Positions 1-7,755 are shown, counted from the stretch's first letter. The stretch: DNA of 64,000 bases from Solimonas_A sp052035235 (GCA_052035235.1 JBPOHT010000005.1:1-64000); one strand, 5' to 3'. Made by a program: numbers and translations. The notes: generated by a model not told the origin, from the sequence alone.

Positions 1-450
1 AGCGCCCGCCTGGTGGTCGGGCGCAGGGTCGAGCCGGACAGGATGTCCGGCCGAGGGGCCTCAGGCCATGGATGGCCTGTGGGCCCGACCCGTCGCGACC
101 GACCGCCAGGCGGGTTGCCCCGCTTCAGCGGGGCCGCGGATGGCAGGGTGTGCTTTCTTTGGCTTACCTTTCTTTGCACAAGCAAAGAAAGGTAAGTCGC
201 CCTTAGGCGAAATAAACCTCCAGGGATCAACAGCGCCTGACCGGCGTAGTCGCCGGCATCACCGCGCCCCTCGATACACCGCTACGCGGCACTCGGGGTG
301 AATGGGCAGGGATGCCGTAGCTCTAAATGGCGGGATGCGCTTCGCTTCGCCTAGAGGCGCCCACTTCTGGTCCCACCCTACGATCTGCCGCTTCTAGCTG
401 AAAGCTTCGCCCCTCACCCCCACCCTCTCCCCGCTCGCGGGAAGAGAGAG
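1..450. other. Gene-free left edge with palindromic repeats
   Basis: I see no convincing gene here. The stretch holds a perfect hairpin at 163-196 (listed separately), a second low-complexity inverted segment around 268-300, and a GC-rich palindrome at about 411-450 of the type CCCTCTCCC...GGGAGAGGG. That type recurs at 2511-2537, 14651-14694, 15583-15606 and 47741-47780. The short ORFs here lack ribosome-binding sites and recognisable protein features. Confidence 0.6.
163..196. repeat. Perfect 15-bp inverted repeat, ACAA loop
   Basis: The left arm CTTACCTTTCTTTGC (163-177) and right arm GCAAAGAAAGGTAAG (182-196) are exact reverse complements around the loop ACAA. I recall similar TTTCTTTGCACAAGCAAAGAAA elements scattered in Xanthomonadaceae-like genomes, but cannot check that here. 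There is no T-run, so it is not a classical terminator. Confidence 0.8.
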
Positions 451-1605
451 TTAAAAACGCAGGCCGAGGCGCTGTAGCTGCGATTGCTCGGCGGCAGGCA
501 ACGCCGTCCATGCATCCAACACTCCTCGCCAAGTCTTGGCCTGGAAGCTCTTGGCCACGGAGCGGAACGGCGTGCCATCCAGCTCGCCGTCATACAGGCT
601 TAGCCCACGATTGAAAGCGCGCTCGTTGAATCGCTTCTCTCCGGCCTGCCTGAAACGCTCCACGGCCGCGGCGTTCTGCTGCATCAAGGGGACGTAGACG
701 CGGCTGACTTCTGCCAGCAGCGGAGCGAGGTCTTCATGCAGGGCCAGCTCCGGCTTCCGTGAAGCGTTGAACTCATGGCGGTGCAAACGCTGCACCCACT
801 CATGCACGCACGGCGCGGTGGTGGCGATGAAACGGTTGGCGGAGGGATCGGGCAGGTTCATGCCGATCTGGCCGTAGAGCGAGAAGTCCGCCAGCGTTGG
901 GGCGTTGCCAAACAGATAGGGCCTGCTGGAGACGATGGGCTCCAGCGCGAGCAGGATGCGGCGGTAGCTCTCTTCCAGCAGCGCATGAGTGGGCGGGAAG
1001 CCTTCACGCGAGGGTGGCTGGCGATCCGGCGGCAGGCCGGGGATGTGGAAGCCTTGCGGCGCCACGCTGAAGAGATAGGGCAGGCGGCGCACCTGGCGGG
1101 CGCTGAAGAAGCAGGCGGCGGGGGCGTCTACGCCCAGGGTGATCCAGCGCAGCTCGTGGCCCAGGCGCTTGCCGGCGTTGTTGTCCTGGGCGGACACCTT
1201 CCAGCGGTAGTGGTGGACGAGGTACAGCATCCACTCGTCCGCGAACTCGTCCAGCAGCTTCACGGTGAAACGCAGGGCGGGGTCGGCCGGGATCAGGGAC
1301 GTGGAGGCAGCGCTGCGCTGGTCCAGCCATTCGCCGACGGCGGAGGAATCGTAAAGGTTTTCGCCGTCCGGGCCGAACAGGAAAGGGACCAGGGGGAACT
1401 CATCATCCTCCGTCATCCGTGGCCAGGTGAGCGGCAGCAGGCCGCGAACCAGCTTCTCCTTGCGGATAGTGATGCGCAGGTTGTCGAGCCAGCCGCCTTC
1501 TTCCGGCAGGAAGCGATACGGCAGGCCCTTGTAGCGGGCCATGGCCAGCAGCTTGAGCGTGAAGGGTGAAAGCTCGGAGCCGTAGACCGTCCAGTTCTTG
1601 TTCAT
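451..1605 (-). CDS. Glutathione S-transferase-fold protein, long form
   Basis: The protein is about 384 residues from the start MNKNWTVYGS, chosen because the 12 upstream codons look non-coding. The N-terminus reads like a thioredoxin-fold GST domain (VYGSELSPFTLKLLAMARYK, then a strand and helix ending in LYDSSAVGEWLDQR), which is the usual glutathione-site region. A helical GST-C-like domain follows, including PYLFGNAPTLADFSLYGQ with the ADF/Y pattern of GST C-domains. It is much longer than a typical GST (200-230 residues), and the extra C-terminal 120 residues are unassigned. Substrate is unknown. It is the last gene on this strand before the repeat-rich left edge. Confidence 0.75.
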   Translation of the reverse strand: MNKNWTVYGSELSPFTLKLLAMARYKGLPYRFLPEEGGWLDNLRITIRKEKLVRGLLPLTWPRMTEDDEFPLVPFLFGPDGENLYDSSAVGEWLDQRSAASTSLIPADPALRFTVKLLDEFADEWMLYLVHHYRWKVSAQDNNAGKRLGHELRWITLGVDAPAACFFSARQVRRLPYLFSVAPQGFHIPGLPPDRQPPSREGFPPTHALLEESYRRILLALEPIVSSRPYLFGNAPTLADFSLYGQIGMNLPDPSANRFIATTAPCVHEWVQRLHRHEFNASRKPELALHEDLAPLLAEVSRVYVPLMQQNAAAVERFRQAGEKRFNERAFNRGLSLYDGELDGTPFRSVAKSFQAKTWRGVLDAWTALPAAEQSQLQRLGLRF

Positions 1606-1653
1606 GGGGCGGACTATTGGGCAAAGGGCTGAGGCAGGCAATGATCGGGGAGG

Positions 1654-2007
1654 TTATGGGGGCGGCTTTACCGGGCCTGGCTGCGCCCTTGGGCCGAAGA
1701 GCGTGGTGCGGCGGGCCAGCAGCAGGATCACGGTGGGCCAGATCAGGGTATTCACGATGTCATGGGCGCTGGCGCCCCACCTGAGGTTGCCATGGGTGGC
1801 GGCATCATCGCGCAGGTCCAGTATCTCCACCACCACGGCGACGGCCAGCACCACGAGCCAAGGCAGCCAGGAGCGCAGCGGCTTGCGCCAGAGCAGGGCG
1901 GCGAGGAACAGCGTGGCGAGGCCGGCGTAGACGTGCAGCGCGTCGCGGCCCAGATCGGTGAAGGTGACGATGGCGAGCTTGGCGGATTGAAAGGCGGTGG
2001 GTTCCAT
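1654..2007 (-). CDS. Small integral membrane protein, unknown function
   Basis: About 117 residues from MEPTAFQSAK. Three or four hydrophobic stretches are visible (HVYAGLATLFLAALLW, WLPWLVVLAVAVVVEIL, DIVNTLIWPTVILLLAR), separated by short charged loops, so it probably lies in the inner membrane. The ending is Pro-rich. The layout (acidic ILDLRDD loop between helices 2 and 3) resembles small VanZ-like or DUF-type membrane proteins, but I do not recognise a family. It lies 48 bp upstream of the GST-like gene on the same strand and may be co-transcribed with it. Confidence 0.6.
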   Translation of the reverse strand: MEPTAFQSAKLAIVTFTDLGRDALHVYAGLATLFLAALLWRKPLRSWLPWLVVLAVAVVVEILDLRDDAATHGNLRWGASAHDIVNTLIWPTVILLLARRTTLFGPRAQPGPVKPPP

Positions 2008-2141
2008 GGCGGAACATGCTCTTTCATCCGGCGGCGGCTGGCTATGGGTGGGCGAGCGCTTCCACCGTTTCTGCACGAAGTTTCACAGGATTTGCACGAG
2101 GGCTGCGCGGCGGTGGCACCGCGGGTGGCGATGCTGCGGGC

Positions 2142-2432
2142 ATGGACATTCTTCTCGACGCGTCATTCGCCCCGCAAACAGTGGCTCCGCGCTTGTATCG
2201 CCGTGGCGATGGGCATCTCGGCCTGCAATGCGGGCCGTCCCGGCGGCGCAAGCTCAAGGTCTGGATGCTGTTGCGGCTGAGGTATGGATTCCAGCCGCGG
2301 GCGGGTGATGAGGGCCGTCTGCTGGTGTGGGGAGAGATCCGGCTGCGGCTGCTGGCGGCACCGGGGCTGACGCTGGTGTCGGATTCCGACGTCGGGGATG
2401 TGTTGCTGCGGGCTCTATGTAGCGAGCTTTAG
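2142..2432 (+). CDS. Hypothetical protein, about 96 aa
   Basis: From MDILLDASFAP the frame stays open to 2432. The product is basic with Leu/Arg-rich strands (RRKLKVWMLLRLRYGF, then GEIRLRLLAAPGLTLVSD). No domain is recognised and no membrane segment is evident. The start is weakly supported because only a poor GCGGG lies upstream. It could be a genuine small orphan gene or a chance ORF in GC-rich DNA. The reverse strand shows no better candidate, which favours it slightly. Confidence 0.4.
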   Translation: MDILLDASFAPQTVAPRLYRRGDGHLGLQCGPSRRRKLKVWMLLRLRYGFQPRAGDEGRLLVWGEIRLRLLAAPGLTLVSDSDVGDVLLRALCSEL

Positions 2433-2459
2433 TGCTAGTGGCAGGCGTTGCCCCTCACC

Positions 2460-2508
2460 CTCGGCAACTGCTCCATGCGTTGCCCTACCTCGAGCATCCA
2501 TGCCCTCG
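2460..2508. repeat. Dispersed 49-bp repeat, copy 1
   Basis: This segment, beginning CTCGGCAACTGCTCC, recurs almost identically at 47833-47881, and both copies adjoin a CCCTCTCCC-type palindrome. The copies lie 45 kb apart, and the flanking bases beyond the palindromes differ. Confidence 0.8.
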
Positions 2509-2549
2509 TAGCCCTCTCCCCGCTAGCGGGGAGAGGGAATTACAGAAGG

Positions 2550-2948
2550 TTAGACAGGAAACTCCGTGTACTGAGGAGCATCGCCGCCGATGTGATCCCA
2601 GGTCGCCTTGGAGCCGACGAAGATGTGCATCTCGATCTGTACGCCGGGGTCGCCATCCACGCTGCCCAGGGTGACGCCGTGGACCTTGCCCTCATGCAGG
2701 CCGCAGAGCGTGGAGCCACAGCGCTTGCAGAAGCCCATGCCCCAGCCGGGCGTGGTTTCGTAATGCGTAAGCTGGTCTTCGCCTGCAGTCCAGGTGAAGG
2801 CACCGGGCACGACCTCCGCGTAGGCGGAGCCGGTGCCGCTGAAGACCTTGCGGCAGCGCGAGCAGTGGCAGCTACGGCCGGGGCCGAGGGGCTGGTCGAT
2901 CTGGTAGCGGATCTGGCCACAGAAGCAGCCGCCGGTGAGCGTGGTCAT
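2550..2948 (-). CDS. GFA-family protein (glutathione-dependent formaldehyde-activating fold)
   Basis: About 132 residues from MTTLTGGCFC. The family signature is complete: CFCGQIRY near the N-terminus, CHCSRCRK about 25 residues on, and FCKRCGS in the second half, forming two zinc sites (CxC...CxxC and CxxC). Relatives spontaneously bind glutathione and S-hydroxymethylglutathione, but most GFA proteins in bacteria have unproven substrates. The length matches the family (about 130-150). An in-frame upstream start exists but would add 15 residues with no similarity. It ends just beside a palindromic repeat. Confidence 0.85.
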   Translation of the reverse strand: MTTLTGGCFCGQIRYQIDQPLGPGRSCHCSRCRKVFSGTGSAYAEVVPGAFTWTAGEDQLTHYETTPGWGMGFCKRCGSTLCGLHEGKVHGVTLGSVDGDPGVQIEMHIFVGSKATWDHIGGDAPQYTEFPV

Positions 2949-3036
2949 GGTTCTTGCCTGGATGTTGTTGTTGGAATGGCGGTGGATTTTCACACGCCAT
3001 GCGTGTGTTGAACCAGCCGACGCAGCAAATCCGCCC

Positions 3037-3068
3037 GCGCTTCGACAAGCTCAGCACGAACGGATTTT
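3037..3068. repeat. REP-like element, TTCGACA(A/G)GCTCAG family
   Basis: The core TTCGACAAGCTCAGCACGAA matches elements at 8886-8922, 8951-8980, 10753-10785, 33904-33938 and 33961-33993. This copy overlaps the 3' end of the gene at 3051-3602 and contributes its stop codon (TGA at 3053-3051 on the minus strand). Confidence 0.85.
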
Positions 3069-3602
3069 AGGACCACCGATTGGCCGCGGCGCCCTTCGTT
3101 GGCAGCGACAGCCCTGAAAGCCCGTGATGGCAGTGCGGGCATTGCGCTCACCTTCCATCACCAGATGCTCACATTTTTCTTGGCCATAGAGTCCATAGCG
3201 TCCCGCAAGTACATTACGGATGATTTGCTCAGCCTCATGCTGCTCAGCCTGCTTGTATCCCTTGGTCAAATAGCGAACGCGCCCTTCATAAATCCTACGC
3301 GCGAGGTTCGGTGCAACATCCTGCAGCGGGCGCCCCCAAGAGCCGAAGTAGACGAACGTATCGAAGCTTACTTCGGACATGCCTTCAAACGATGCACTCG
3401 GCTTTCGACGCGGCCCCACACCAATCCAGGTTAGCTTGCCGGCAATACCAGCCGCCTTGGCCTGCAGCCCTAGACCTCCAACGCCGATGACCGCGTCGTA
3501 GGCAAGATCGCGGACGCGCCCCATGCAATTGCTGGAGCCAAACGTGGCTCCGCAGCAGTCCGGGTCCACGCTGTGAGTGCGCTTGTAGGTCAGCACTCTC
3601 AT
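3051..3602 (-). CDS. Hypothetical protein with base composition unlike its neighbours
   Basis: 183 residues starting MRVLTYKRTHSVDPD, a convincing protein-like start. The N-terminal half has a Gly-rich loop (YDAVIGVGGLGLQAK) and the segment KLTWIGVGP. The C-terminal half is basic and Cys-containing. I do not recognise the family. The DNA is visibly less GC-rich at wobble positions than its neighbours, which suggests transfer. The last residues (KIRSC) and the stop are encoded inside a REP-like repeat, so the native C-terminus may have been replaced. It follows the molybdoenzyme gene by 12 bp on the same strand. Confidence 0.65.
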   Translation of the reverse strand: MRVLTYKRTHSVDPDCCGATFGSSNCMGRVRDLAYDAVIGVGGLGLQAKAAGIAGKLTWIGVGPRRKPSASFEGMSEVSFDTFVYFGSWGRPLQDVAPNLARRIYEGRVRYLTKGYKQAEQHEAEQIIRNVLAGRYGLYGQEKCEHLVMEGERNARTAITGFQGCRCQRRAPRPIGGPKIRSC

Positions 3603-3614
3603 TCGAATCGAAAA

Positions 3615-5849
3615 CTACGCCGCCCGCTCTTCTGCGATACCCGTCCAGCTTCCCAGATCGATCGGCCCGCTGGCCGGCTCGATGCGTACCGGGATGCCAG
3701 TGAGGTGCGCCATGCCGGAGACGGACTCCACCGCGTCTGGTCCGTCGGCCGCCAGAAGGTTCACGTTGGCGCCGCCCAGGCTGCTGGCGATGCGCATGCC
3801 CTTGGCGTTCTGGTGACCCCAGCCGTGGGGGATGGCTACGGTGCCGGGCATGAGTGTCTCCAGCAGCTTCACCGGCAGGCGGATGGTGTTGGTGCGGGAG
3901 TGGATGTCGGCCACGGACTTTTCGGACAGGCCCTTGGCCTGGGCGTCCTGCGGGTGCATGTAGAGGTAGTTGGTCTGGCCCATTTCGCCGTTGGTGAGCT
4001 CGGCGATGTTCTGTGTCCAGGAGTTGTGGGTGCTGTGCATGCGCTTGGAGATCAGGCGCAGTTCGCCCTTGGCGTAGCTGGCGCTTTCGTCCGCGAAGAT
4101 GGTCTCCAGCCGTGCGGTCTGCTGCATGAGCATCTCGGGGGCGAGGTGGACCTTGCCGTCGTCCGTGACCACGCGCTTGCCGAGGTAGCTCTCGGGCTTG
4201 GGGCCGCCGCGCCAGGGCAGGCCCTGGGGTTGCTGGGCGATGTCCTTGAACTTGCCGAGCTTGGCGGAGCGCAGGATGAGATCCAGGATCAGGCGGATGG
4301 GCAGCGAGGGCTGCTTGCCGCGGCGCCAGGGGGCGTTGGCCCAGAGCATGAGCTGCATGATCCACTGCAGTGGCTTGGCGCCGAACAGGCTGACGCCGCA
4401 GGCGCGGGCCAGCTGGGTGTAAAGCGTGGCTTCGTCGCGTTGCTCGCCGGTGGGCTCCACCACGGCGTCGGTCGCGGCGATGTAGGGGCGGGACTGCATG
4501 CCCAGGAACAGCGGGAAGACGAAGGGCAGGTCGGCGCGCTCCAGCGGCGAGGTGGCGGGCAGCACGTAGTGCGCGAGGCTGGCGGTCTCGTTGAGGTAGA
4601 TGTCGGTGACCACCAGCAGTTCGAGCTGGCCCAGGGCCTGACGCAGCCGGGCGGCGTTGGGCATGGTCATCAGCGGGTTGCCGCCGGTGACGAACAGGGC
4701 CTTGATCTGCTCGGGGCCGGGCTTGAGCATCTCGTCGGCCATGATGCCGCCGGGGAAGCCGCCGTTGAGTTCGCGGAAGCCGCCGACGCGGGAGCGCTGC
4801 ACGCGCTGGAACAGCTTCTCCTTCTTGGCGTAGGCGGCGAAGTCGAACATGCCCTCGCCCAGCAGCACGCCACCGCGGCGGTCGAGGTTGCCGGAGAGGG
4901 CGTTGATGATCTCGGAGATCCAGTGGGCCAGCGTGCCGTGGCGGCCCATGCCCAGGCCGGTGCCGGTGACGATGGCGGAGGCGCTGGCGGCGATGTAGTC
5001 CGCCACCATGCCCTTGAGCGCGGCGGGCTCGATGCCGGTGAGGCTGGCGGTCTTCTCCGCGGGCCAGGCCTGGGCCAGGCGCTCGATGTCGGCCAGGCCG
5101 GTCATGTAGCGCTGGGCGCGCTCGCGGTCCACGCCGCCCTGCGTGAAGAGCTCGTGCAGGAAGGAGAGAAAGAAGAAGACGTCGGTGTTCGGACGGATGA
5201 AGTGGTGGGCGTCCGCCACCTTGGCGGTCTCGGTCTCGCGCGGGTCCACCACCACGATGCGGCCGCCGCGCTTGCGCACTTCCTTGAGGCGCTTGCCGGG
5301 GTGGGCCACCTGCAGGAAGGTCCATTTGGAGACGATGGGATTGGTGCCCACGATCAGCATGTACTTCACGTGGTCCAGGTCCACCACCGGCTGCGTGAAG
5401 GGGAAGCCGTACATCTCGGTGGCGGAGGCGAAGCGGTTGGCGCAGTCCTGCGTGGAGGACGAGAACATGCTGCGCGAGCCCACGCCCTTCATGAACCCTT
5501 CGGCGAACACGGGGTGCAGCAGGCTGAAGCCGGCGGCGGTGCCGACATACATGGAGACGGCGTGCGGGCTGATGGCGCGCAGGCCTTTGACCTTGGCGCC
5601 GATCTCGGCGTAGGCCTGCTCCCAGCTGATGCGCTCGAAACGCTCGCCCACGCGCTTGAGCGGATACTGCAGGCGGTCCGGCGAGTCGTACATCTTGTGC
5701 TGGTTCAGCCCCTTCATGCAGGCGAAACCGTCGGTGCCGATGTGGTCCTTGTTGGGACGCAGATCGACGATCCTGCCGCCGTCCACCTCGGCCACCAGGC
5801 CGCAGGACGCTTCGCAGATTCGGCAAAACGTATGTTTCGTCTCGCTCAT
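3615..5849 (-). CDS. Molybdopterin oxidoreductase (FdhF/BisC-type catalytic subunit)
   Basis: 744 residues. The N-terminal 4Fe-4S motif is intact (Cys9, Cys12, Cys16, Cys44). It is followed by the molybdopterin-guanine-dinucleotide domains, with VGTNPIVSKW and VVVDPRETETAKVAD, and a C-terminal MGD-binding domain (TNYLYMHPQDA, VAIPHGWGHQN). The segment SSSTQDCANRFAS near residue 130 is where the molybdenum-ligand residue usually lies. No Tat signal is seen, so it is probably cytoplasmic. No electron-transfer partner or cofactor gene is adjacent, and the substrate cannot be told from sequence. Formate, other small molecules and assimilatory functions are all possible. Confidence 0.85.
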   Translation of the reverse strand: MSETKHTFCRICEASCGLVAEVDGGRIVDLRPNKDHIGTDGFACMKGLNQHKMYDSPDRLQYPLKRVGERFERISWEQAYAEIGAKVKGLRAISPHAVSMYVGTAAGFSLLHPVFAEGFMKGVGSRSMFSSSTQDCANRFASATEMYGFPFTQPVVDLDHVKYMLIVGTNPIVSKWTFLQVAHPGKRLKEVRKRGGRIVVVDPRETETAKVADAHHFIRPNTDVFFFLSFLHELFTQGGVDRERAQRYMTGLADIERLAQAWPAEKTASLTGIEPAALKGMVADYIAASASAIVTGTGLGMGRHGTLAHWISEIINALSGNLDRRGGVLLGEGMFDFAAYAKKEKLFQRVQRSRVGGFRELNGGFPGGIMADEMLKPGPEQIKALFVTGGNPLMTMPNAARLRQALGQLELLVVTDIYLNETASLAHYVLPATSPLERADLPFVFPLFLGMQSRPYIAATDAVVEPTGEQRDEATLYTQLARACGVSLFGAKPLQWIMQLMLWANAPWRRGKQPSLPIRLILDLILRSAKLGKFKDIAQQPQGLPWRGGPKPESYLGKRVVTDDGKVHLAPEMLMQQTARLETIFADESASYAKGELRLISKRMHSTHNSWTQNIAELTNGEMGQTNYLYMHPQDAQAKGLSEKSVADIHSRTNTIRLPVKLLETLMPGTVAIPHGWGHQNAKGMRIASSLGGANVNLLAADGPDAVESVSGMAHLTGIPVRIEPASGPIDLGSWTGIAEERAA

Positions 5850-5980
5850 GGCCGCATTCTCCCCATTCTCCTGGGGCCACCCTACGCCCCTGTGAGAATG
5901 GGGGACTCATCCGGGGAGAGTAGATAAGGCCGGGCGAATGTTCGTTCGCGGGATCGGACGACCGCCGGGCTCTAAATTGC

Positions 5981-6029
5981 TTGACCTGAAGTCCGTGAAT
6001 GATACGATGCATTGCAATTGCGATGCATC
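5981..6029 (+). promoter_or_regulatory. Promoter and operator of the toxin-antitoxin pair
   Basis: A good sigma70-like promoter is visible: TTGACC (5981-5986), a 16-bp spacer, and TACGAT (6003-6008). Overlapping the -10 is a 24-bp palindrome at 6006-6029 with a single mismatched pair (arms start GATGCAT and end ATGCATC). The antitoxin start codon is 12 bp downstream. This layout is typical of antitoxin autorepression. Confidence 0.7.
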
Positions 6030-6040
6030 AGGAAGCCACC

Positions 6041-6319
6041 ATGAAATCCGCCACCATTCCTCCCCTGCGCGTGACCCCGGATCTCCGCAACGCGGTGGAG
6101 GATGTGCTGCGCGAGGGCGAGACCCTGTCCGGCTTCGTGGAAGAGTCCCTGCGTGCCCAGGTGGAGCGCCGCCGCGTCCAGCAGGAGTTCATCGCGCGCG
6201 GTCTCGCCGCACGCGAGGAGGCCCGCGCTACCGGCACGTACTACAGCGGTGATGAGGTGCTGGCGTCCTTGCGCGGCATGCTCGATCAGGCCGGGAAGAA
6301 AGTGAAGCGCGCCCGGTGA
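6041..6319 (+). CDS. Antitoxin, YlcI/YnfO-like (ParD-type, ribbon-helix-helix-like)
   Basis: About 92 residues from MKSATIPPLRVTPDL, preceded by AGGAAG. The start KSATIPPLRVTP, then LREGETLSGFVEESLR, matches the YlcI/YnfO pattern as I remember it. The N-terminus would form the DNA-binding part and the charged C-terminal helix (ARATGTYYSGDEVLASLRGML) the toxin-binding part. Its stop overlaps the toxin start (GTGA), as expected for a type II module. It is probably autoregulated through the palindrome at 6006-6029. An upstream ATG at 5999 lies inside the promoter and was not chosen. Confidence 0.85.
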   Translation: MKSATIPPLRVTPDLRNAVEDVLREGETLSGFVEESLRAQVERRRVQQEFIARGLAAREEARATGTYYSGDEVLASLRGMLDQAGKKVKRAR

Positions 6320-6615
6320 CGCGGCAACTGCGCTTTACACCTGGGGCCCGGACCGATCTCGAGCGGCTCTACGCTTTCCTGGCGGACAAGGATTTGCCGG
6401 CTGCGCGGCGAGCCTTGCAGGCCATCGAGCAGGGCTTGGTGGTCATCCAGCAATTTCCCTTTGCCTGCCGCAAGGCGGACCCCAGCAATCCGTTCCTGCG
6501 CGAGATGCTCATCAGCTTTGGCAGCACCGGCTATGTGGCGCTGTATGAGATCGAGGGCGAAGAGCTGGTGACGGTGCTGGCGGTGCGGCACCAGCGTGAA
6601 GACGACTATCACTAG
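6316..6615 (+). CDS. RelE/ParE-family toxin
   Basis: 99 residues with a GTG start overlapping the antitoxin stop by four bases. The sequence follows the ParE/RelE layout: RFTPGARTDLERLYAFLADKD, a helix, PFACRKADPSNPFLREMLISF, then VALYEIEGEELVTVLAVRHQRED with the conserved R-H-x-R near the end. ParE members poison gyrase and RelE members cleave mRNA, and the sequence alone does not decide between them. Length is normal for the family and no frameshift is seen, so the module looks intact. Confidence 0.88.
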   Translation: MTRQLRFTPGARTDLERLYAFLADKDLPAARRALQAIEQGLVVIQQFPFACRKADPSNPFLREMLISFGSTGYVALYEIEGEELVTVLAVRHQREDDYH

Positions 6616-6620
6616 AGCGG

Positions 6621-6709
6621 GTATGCGGAGCCTCGTTTCGCATAGCGAAGCGAGGGCGCGGTCTGCGGGTGTGCAGACCCCGGCTTGCCTGCGGCAATCC
6701 GGGCTACGG
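6621..6709. repeat. REP-like element, GTAGCCCGG/GCAGGC family
   Basis: It contains two inverted segments (around TTTCGCATAGCGAAG and CCGGCTTGCCTGCGGCAATCCGG). A related element is at 21415-21475, with GTAGCCCGG at one end and the complementary CCGGGCTAC at the other. Confidence 0.7.
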
Positions 6710-6742
6710 GATGGCCGCTCCTCGCGTCAGCAGCGGGACGCT

Positions 6743-7030
6743 TCAGGCTTTCTTGAGCCCGCCGATGAACTCGCGCAGCGCGCCGTTGATGGGCGCGAAC
6801 AGCGGGTGGTCGCGGTGCTTCAGGGCCACTTCGCCGAACAGCTTGAGACCCACGGCAAGGGAGGCGGTGGTCGCGGCGTCGAACAGGGCCCGCTCGCGCA
6901 GGCGGTCGACGATGCCGAGCACGTCGTCATGGTTGCTGGCCTGGAAGCTCAGCGGCGCGTGCAGCGGGGCGTCCGGCTGCGCGGCCTGCAGGTGCTCCAC
7001 GGTGATGCGGTAGCGGTGCTCCTTTTTCAT
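6743..7030 (-). CDS. DUF3861-family protein
   Basis: 95 residues, MKKEHRYRITVEHL... with NHDDVLGIVDRLR, then VGLKLFGEVALKHRDHPLFAP, which is the DUF3861 signature as I remember it. Its function is unknown. The start overlaps the stop of the PadR-type regulator upstream by four bases (ATGA), so translation is coupled and the two are one operon under the regulator's own operator. Confidence 0.85.
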   Translation of the reverse strand: MKKEHRYRITVEHLQAAQPDAPLHAPLSFQASNHDDVLGIVDRLRERALFDAATTASLAVGLKLFGEVALKHRDHPLFAPINGALREFIGGLKKA

Positions 7031-7716
7031 GGCTTGCCGCGGATTTGTTCGGCGGCGCGCTGGAGGATGTCGGCGATGCGCTGCTGCTCTTCGGCAGAGG
7101 CGTGGCGTGCTTCGATCAGCGCGAGCTTGAGGGCCTTGCGGGCCTCGTGGATGGGCTTGCTGCCGCGGCCGCGGAACAAGCCGAAGCCGTCTTCGCCGCC
7201 TTCCGGTGCTTCGCCGGAGAAGAGCTGGCGCACGCGCTCCATCTTCTCGCCCACGCGCTCGAACTGCTGGAACATGGCGTCCACCGCCTCGCGGTGGGCG
7301 CTGAGGTGTGCCTGGCCGGCGTCGGTGATGTGGTACAGCTTGCGGGTGCCCTCGGCGGCGACGGTGGCGTAGCCGATCTCTTCGAGGTAGGTCAGGGCCG
7401 GGTAGACCATGCCGGGACTCGGCACGTAGAAGCCCTTGGAGCGCTCTTCCAGCGCCTTGATCACCTCGTAGCCGTGGCGCGGCTTTTCCGCGAGCAGCGA
7501 CAGCACCAGCAGTTGCAGGTCCTCCGAGGACAGCTTGCGGCCCATGCGCATGCCGCGGCCGCCCATGTCCTCGCCGTCGAATCCGCCGCCGAAGTGACCG
7601 AAGCCGCGGCCGCCGTGGTGGCGCCCGCCGGCCATGTGTTGCCGGGCCCGCTCCCAGAAATGCTGATGGCCGTGCTCGTGCGAGTGGCCTCGGGAATGGT
7701 CGTGTCCATGTTTCAT
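7027..7716 (-). CDS. PadR-family regulator with His-rich N-terminus, YqjI-like
   Basis: 229 residues from MKHGHDHSRGH, preceded by GAAGGAG at good spacing. An upstream in-frame ATG at 7743 lies within the operator and was rejected. Residues 1-45 are His/Gly-rich (12 or more His). Then comes a PadR winged helix (LQLLVLSLLAEKPRHGYEVI, YVPSPGMVYPALTYLEE, RKLYHITDAG) and a C-terminal helical dimerisation region. E. coli YqjI has the same layout and is a nickel-responsive repressor, so metal sensing is a reasonable inference. It is probably autoregulated via the palindromes at 7730-7755 and controls the coupled DUF3861 gene. Confidence 0.85.
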   Translation of the reverse strand: MKHGHDHSRGHSHEHGHQHFWERARQHMAGGRHHGGRGFGHFGGGFDGEDMGGRGMRMGRKLSSEDLQLLVLSLLAEKPRHGYEVIKALEERSKGFYVPSPGMVYPALTYLEEIGYATVAAEGTRKLYHITDAGQAHLSAHREAVDAMFQQFERVGEKMERVRQLFSGEAPEGGEDGFGLFRGRGSKPIHEARKALKLALIEARHASAEEQQRIADILQRAAEQIRGKP

Positions 7717-7729
7717 GTGACGCTCCTTC

Positions 7730-7755
7730 ATGTCATAAGACATATCTAAAGATAT
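7730..7755 (-). promoter_or_regulatory. Twin palindromic operator of the PadR regulator
   Basis: Two abutting inverted repeats are visible: ATGTC-ATAA-GACAT (7730-7743) and ATATCT-AA-AGATAT (7742-7755). They sit just upstream of the start at 7716 in AT-rich DNA that stands out from its surroundings. PadR sites commonly contain ATGT...ACAT halves. Autoregulation is inferred from position. Confidence 0.6.

Noticed and set aside
1..450. Short ORFs at the left edge
   Set aside because: No ribosome-binding site, no conserved-looking protein sequence, and the DNA consists largely of palindromic repeats.
3573..5927. 784-codon plus-strand ORF opposite the molybdopterin oxidoreductase
   Set aside because: It is the GC-rich antisense shadow of the real minus-strand gene and has no recognisable protein features. 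The minus strand carries intact domain motifs.
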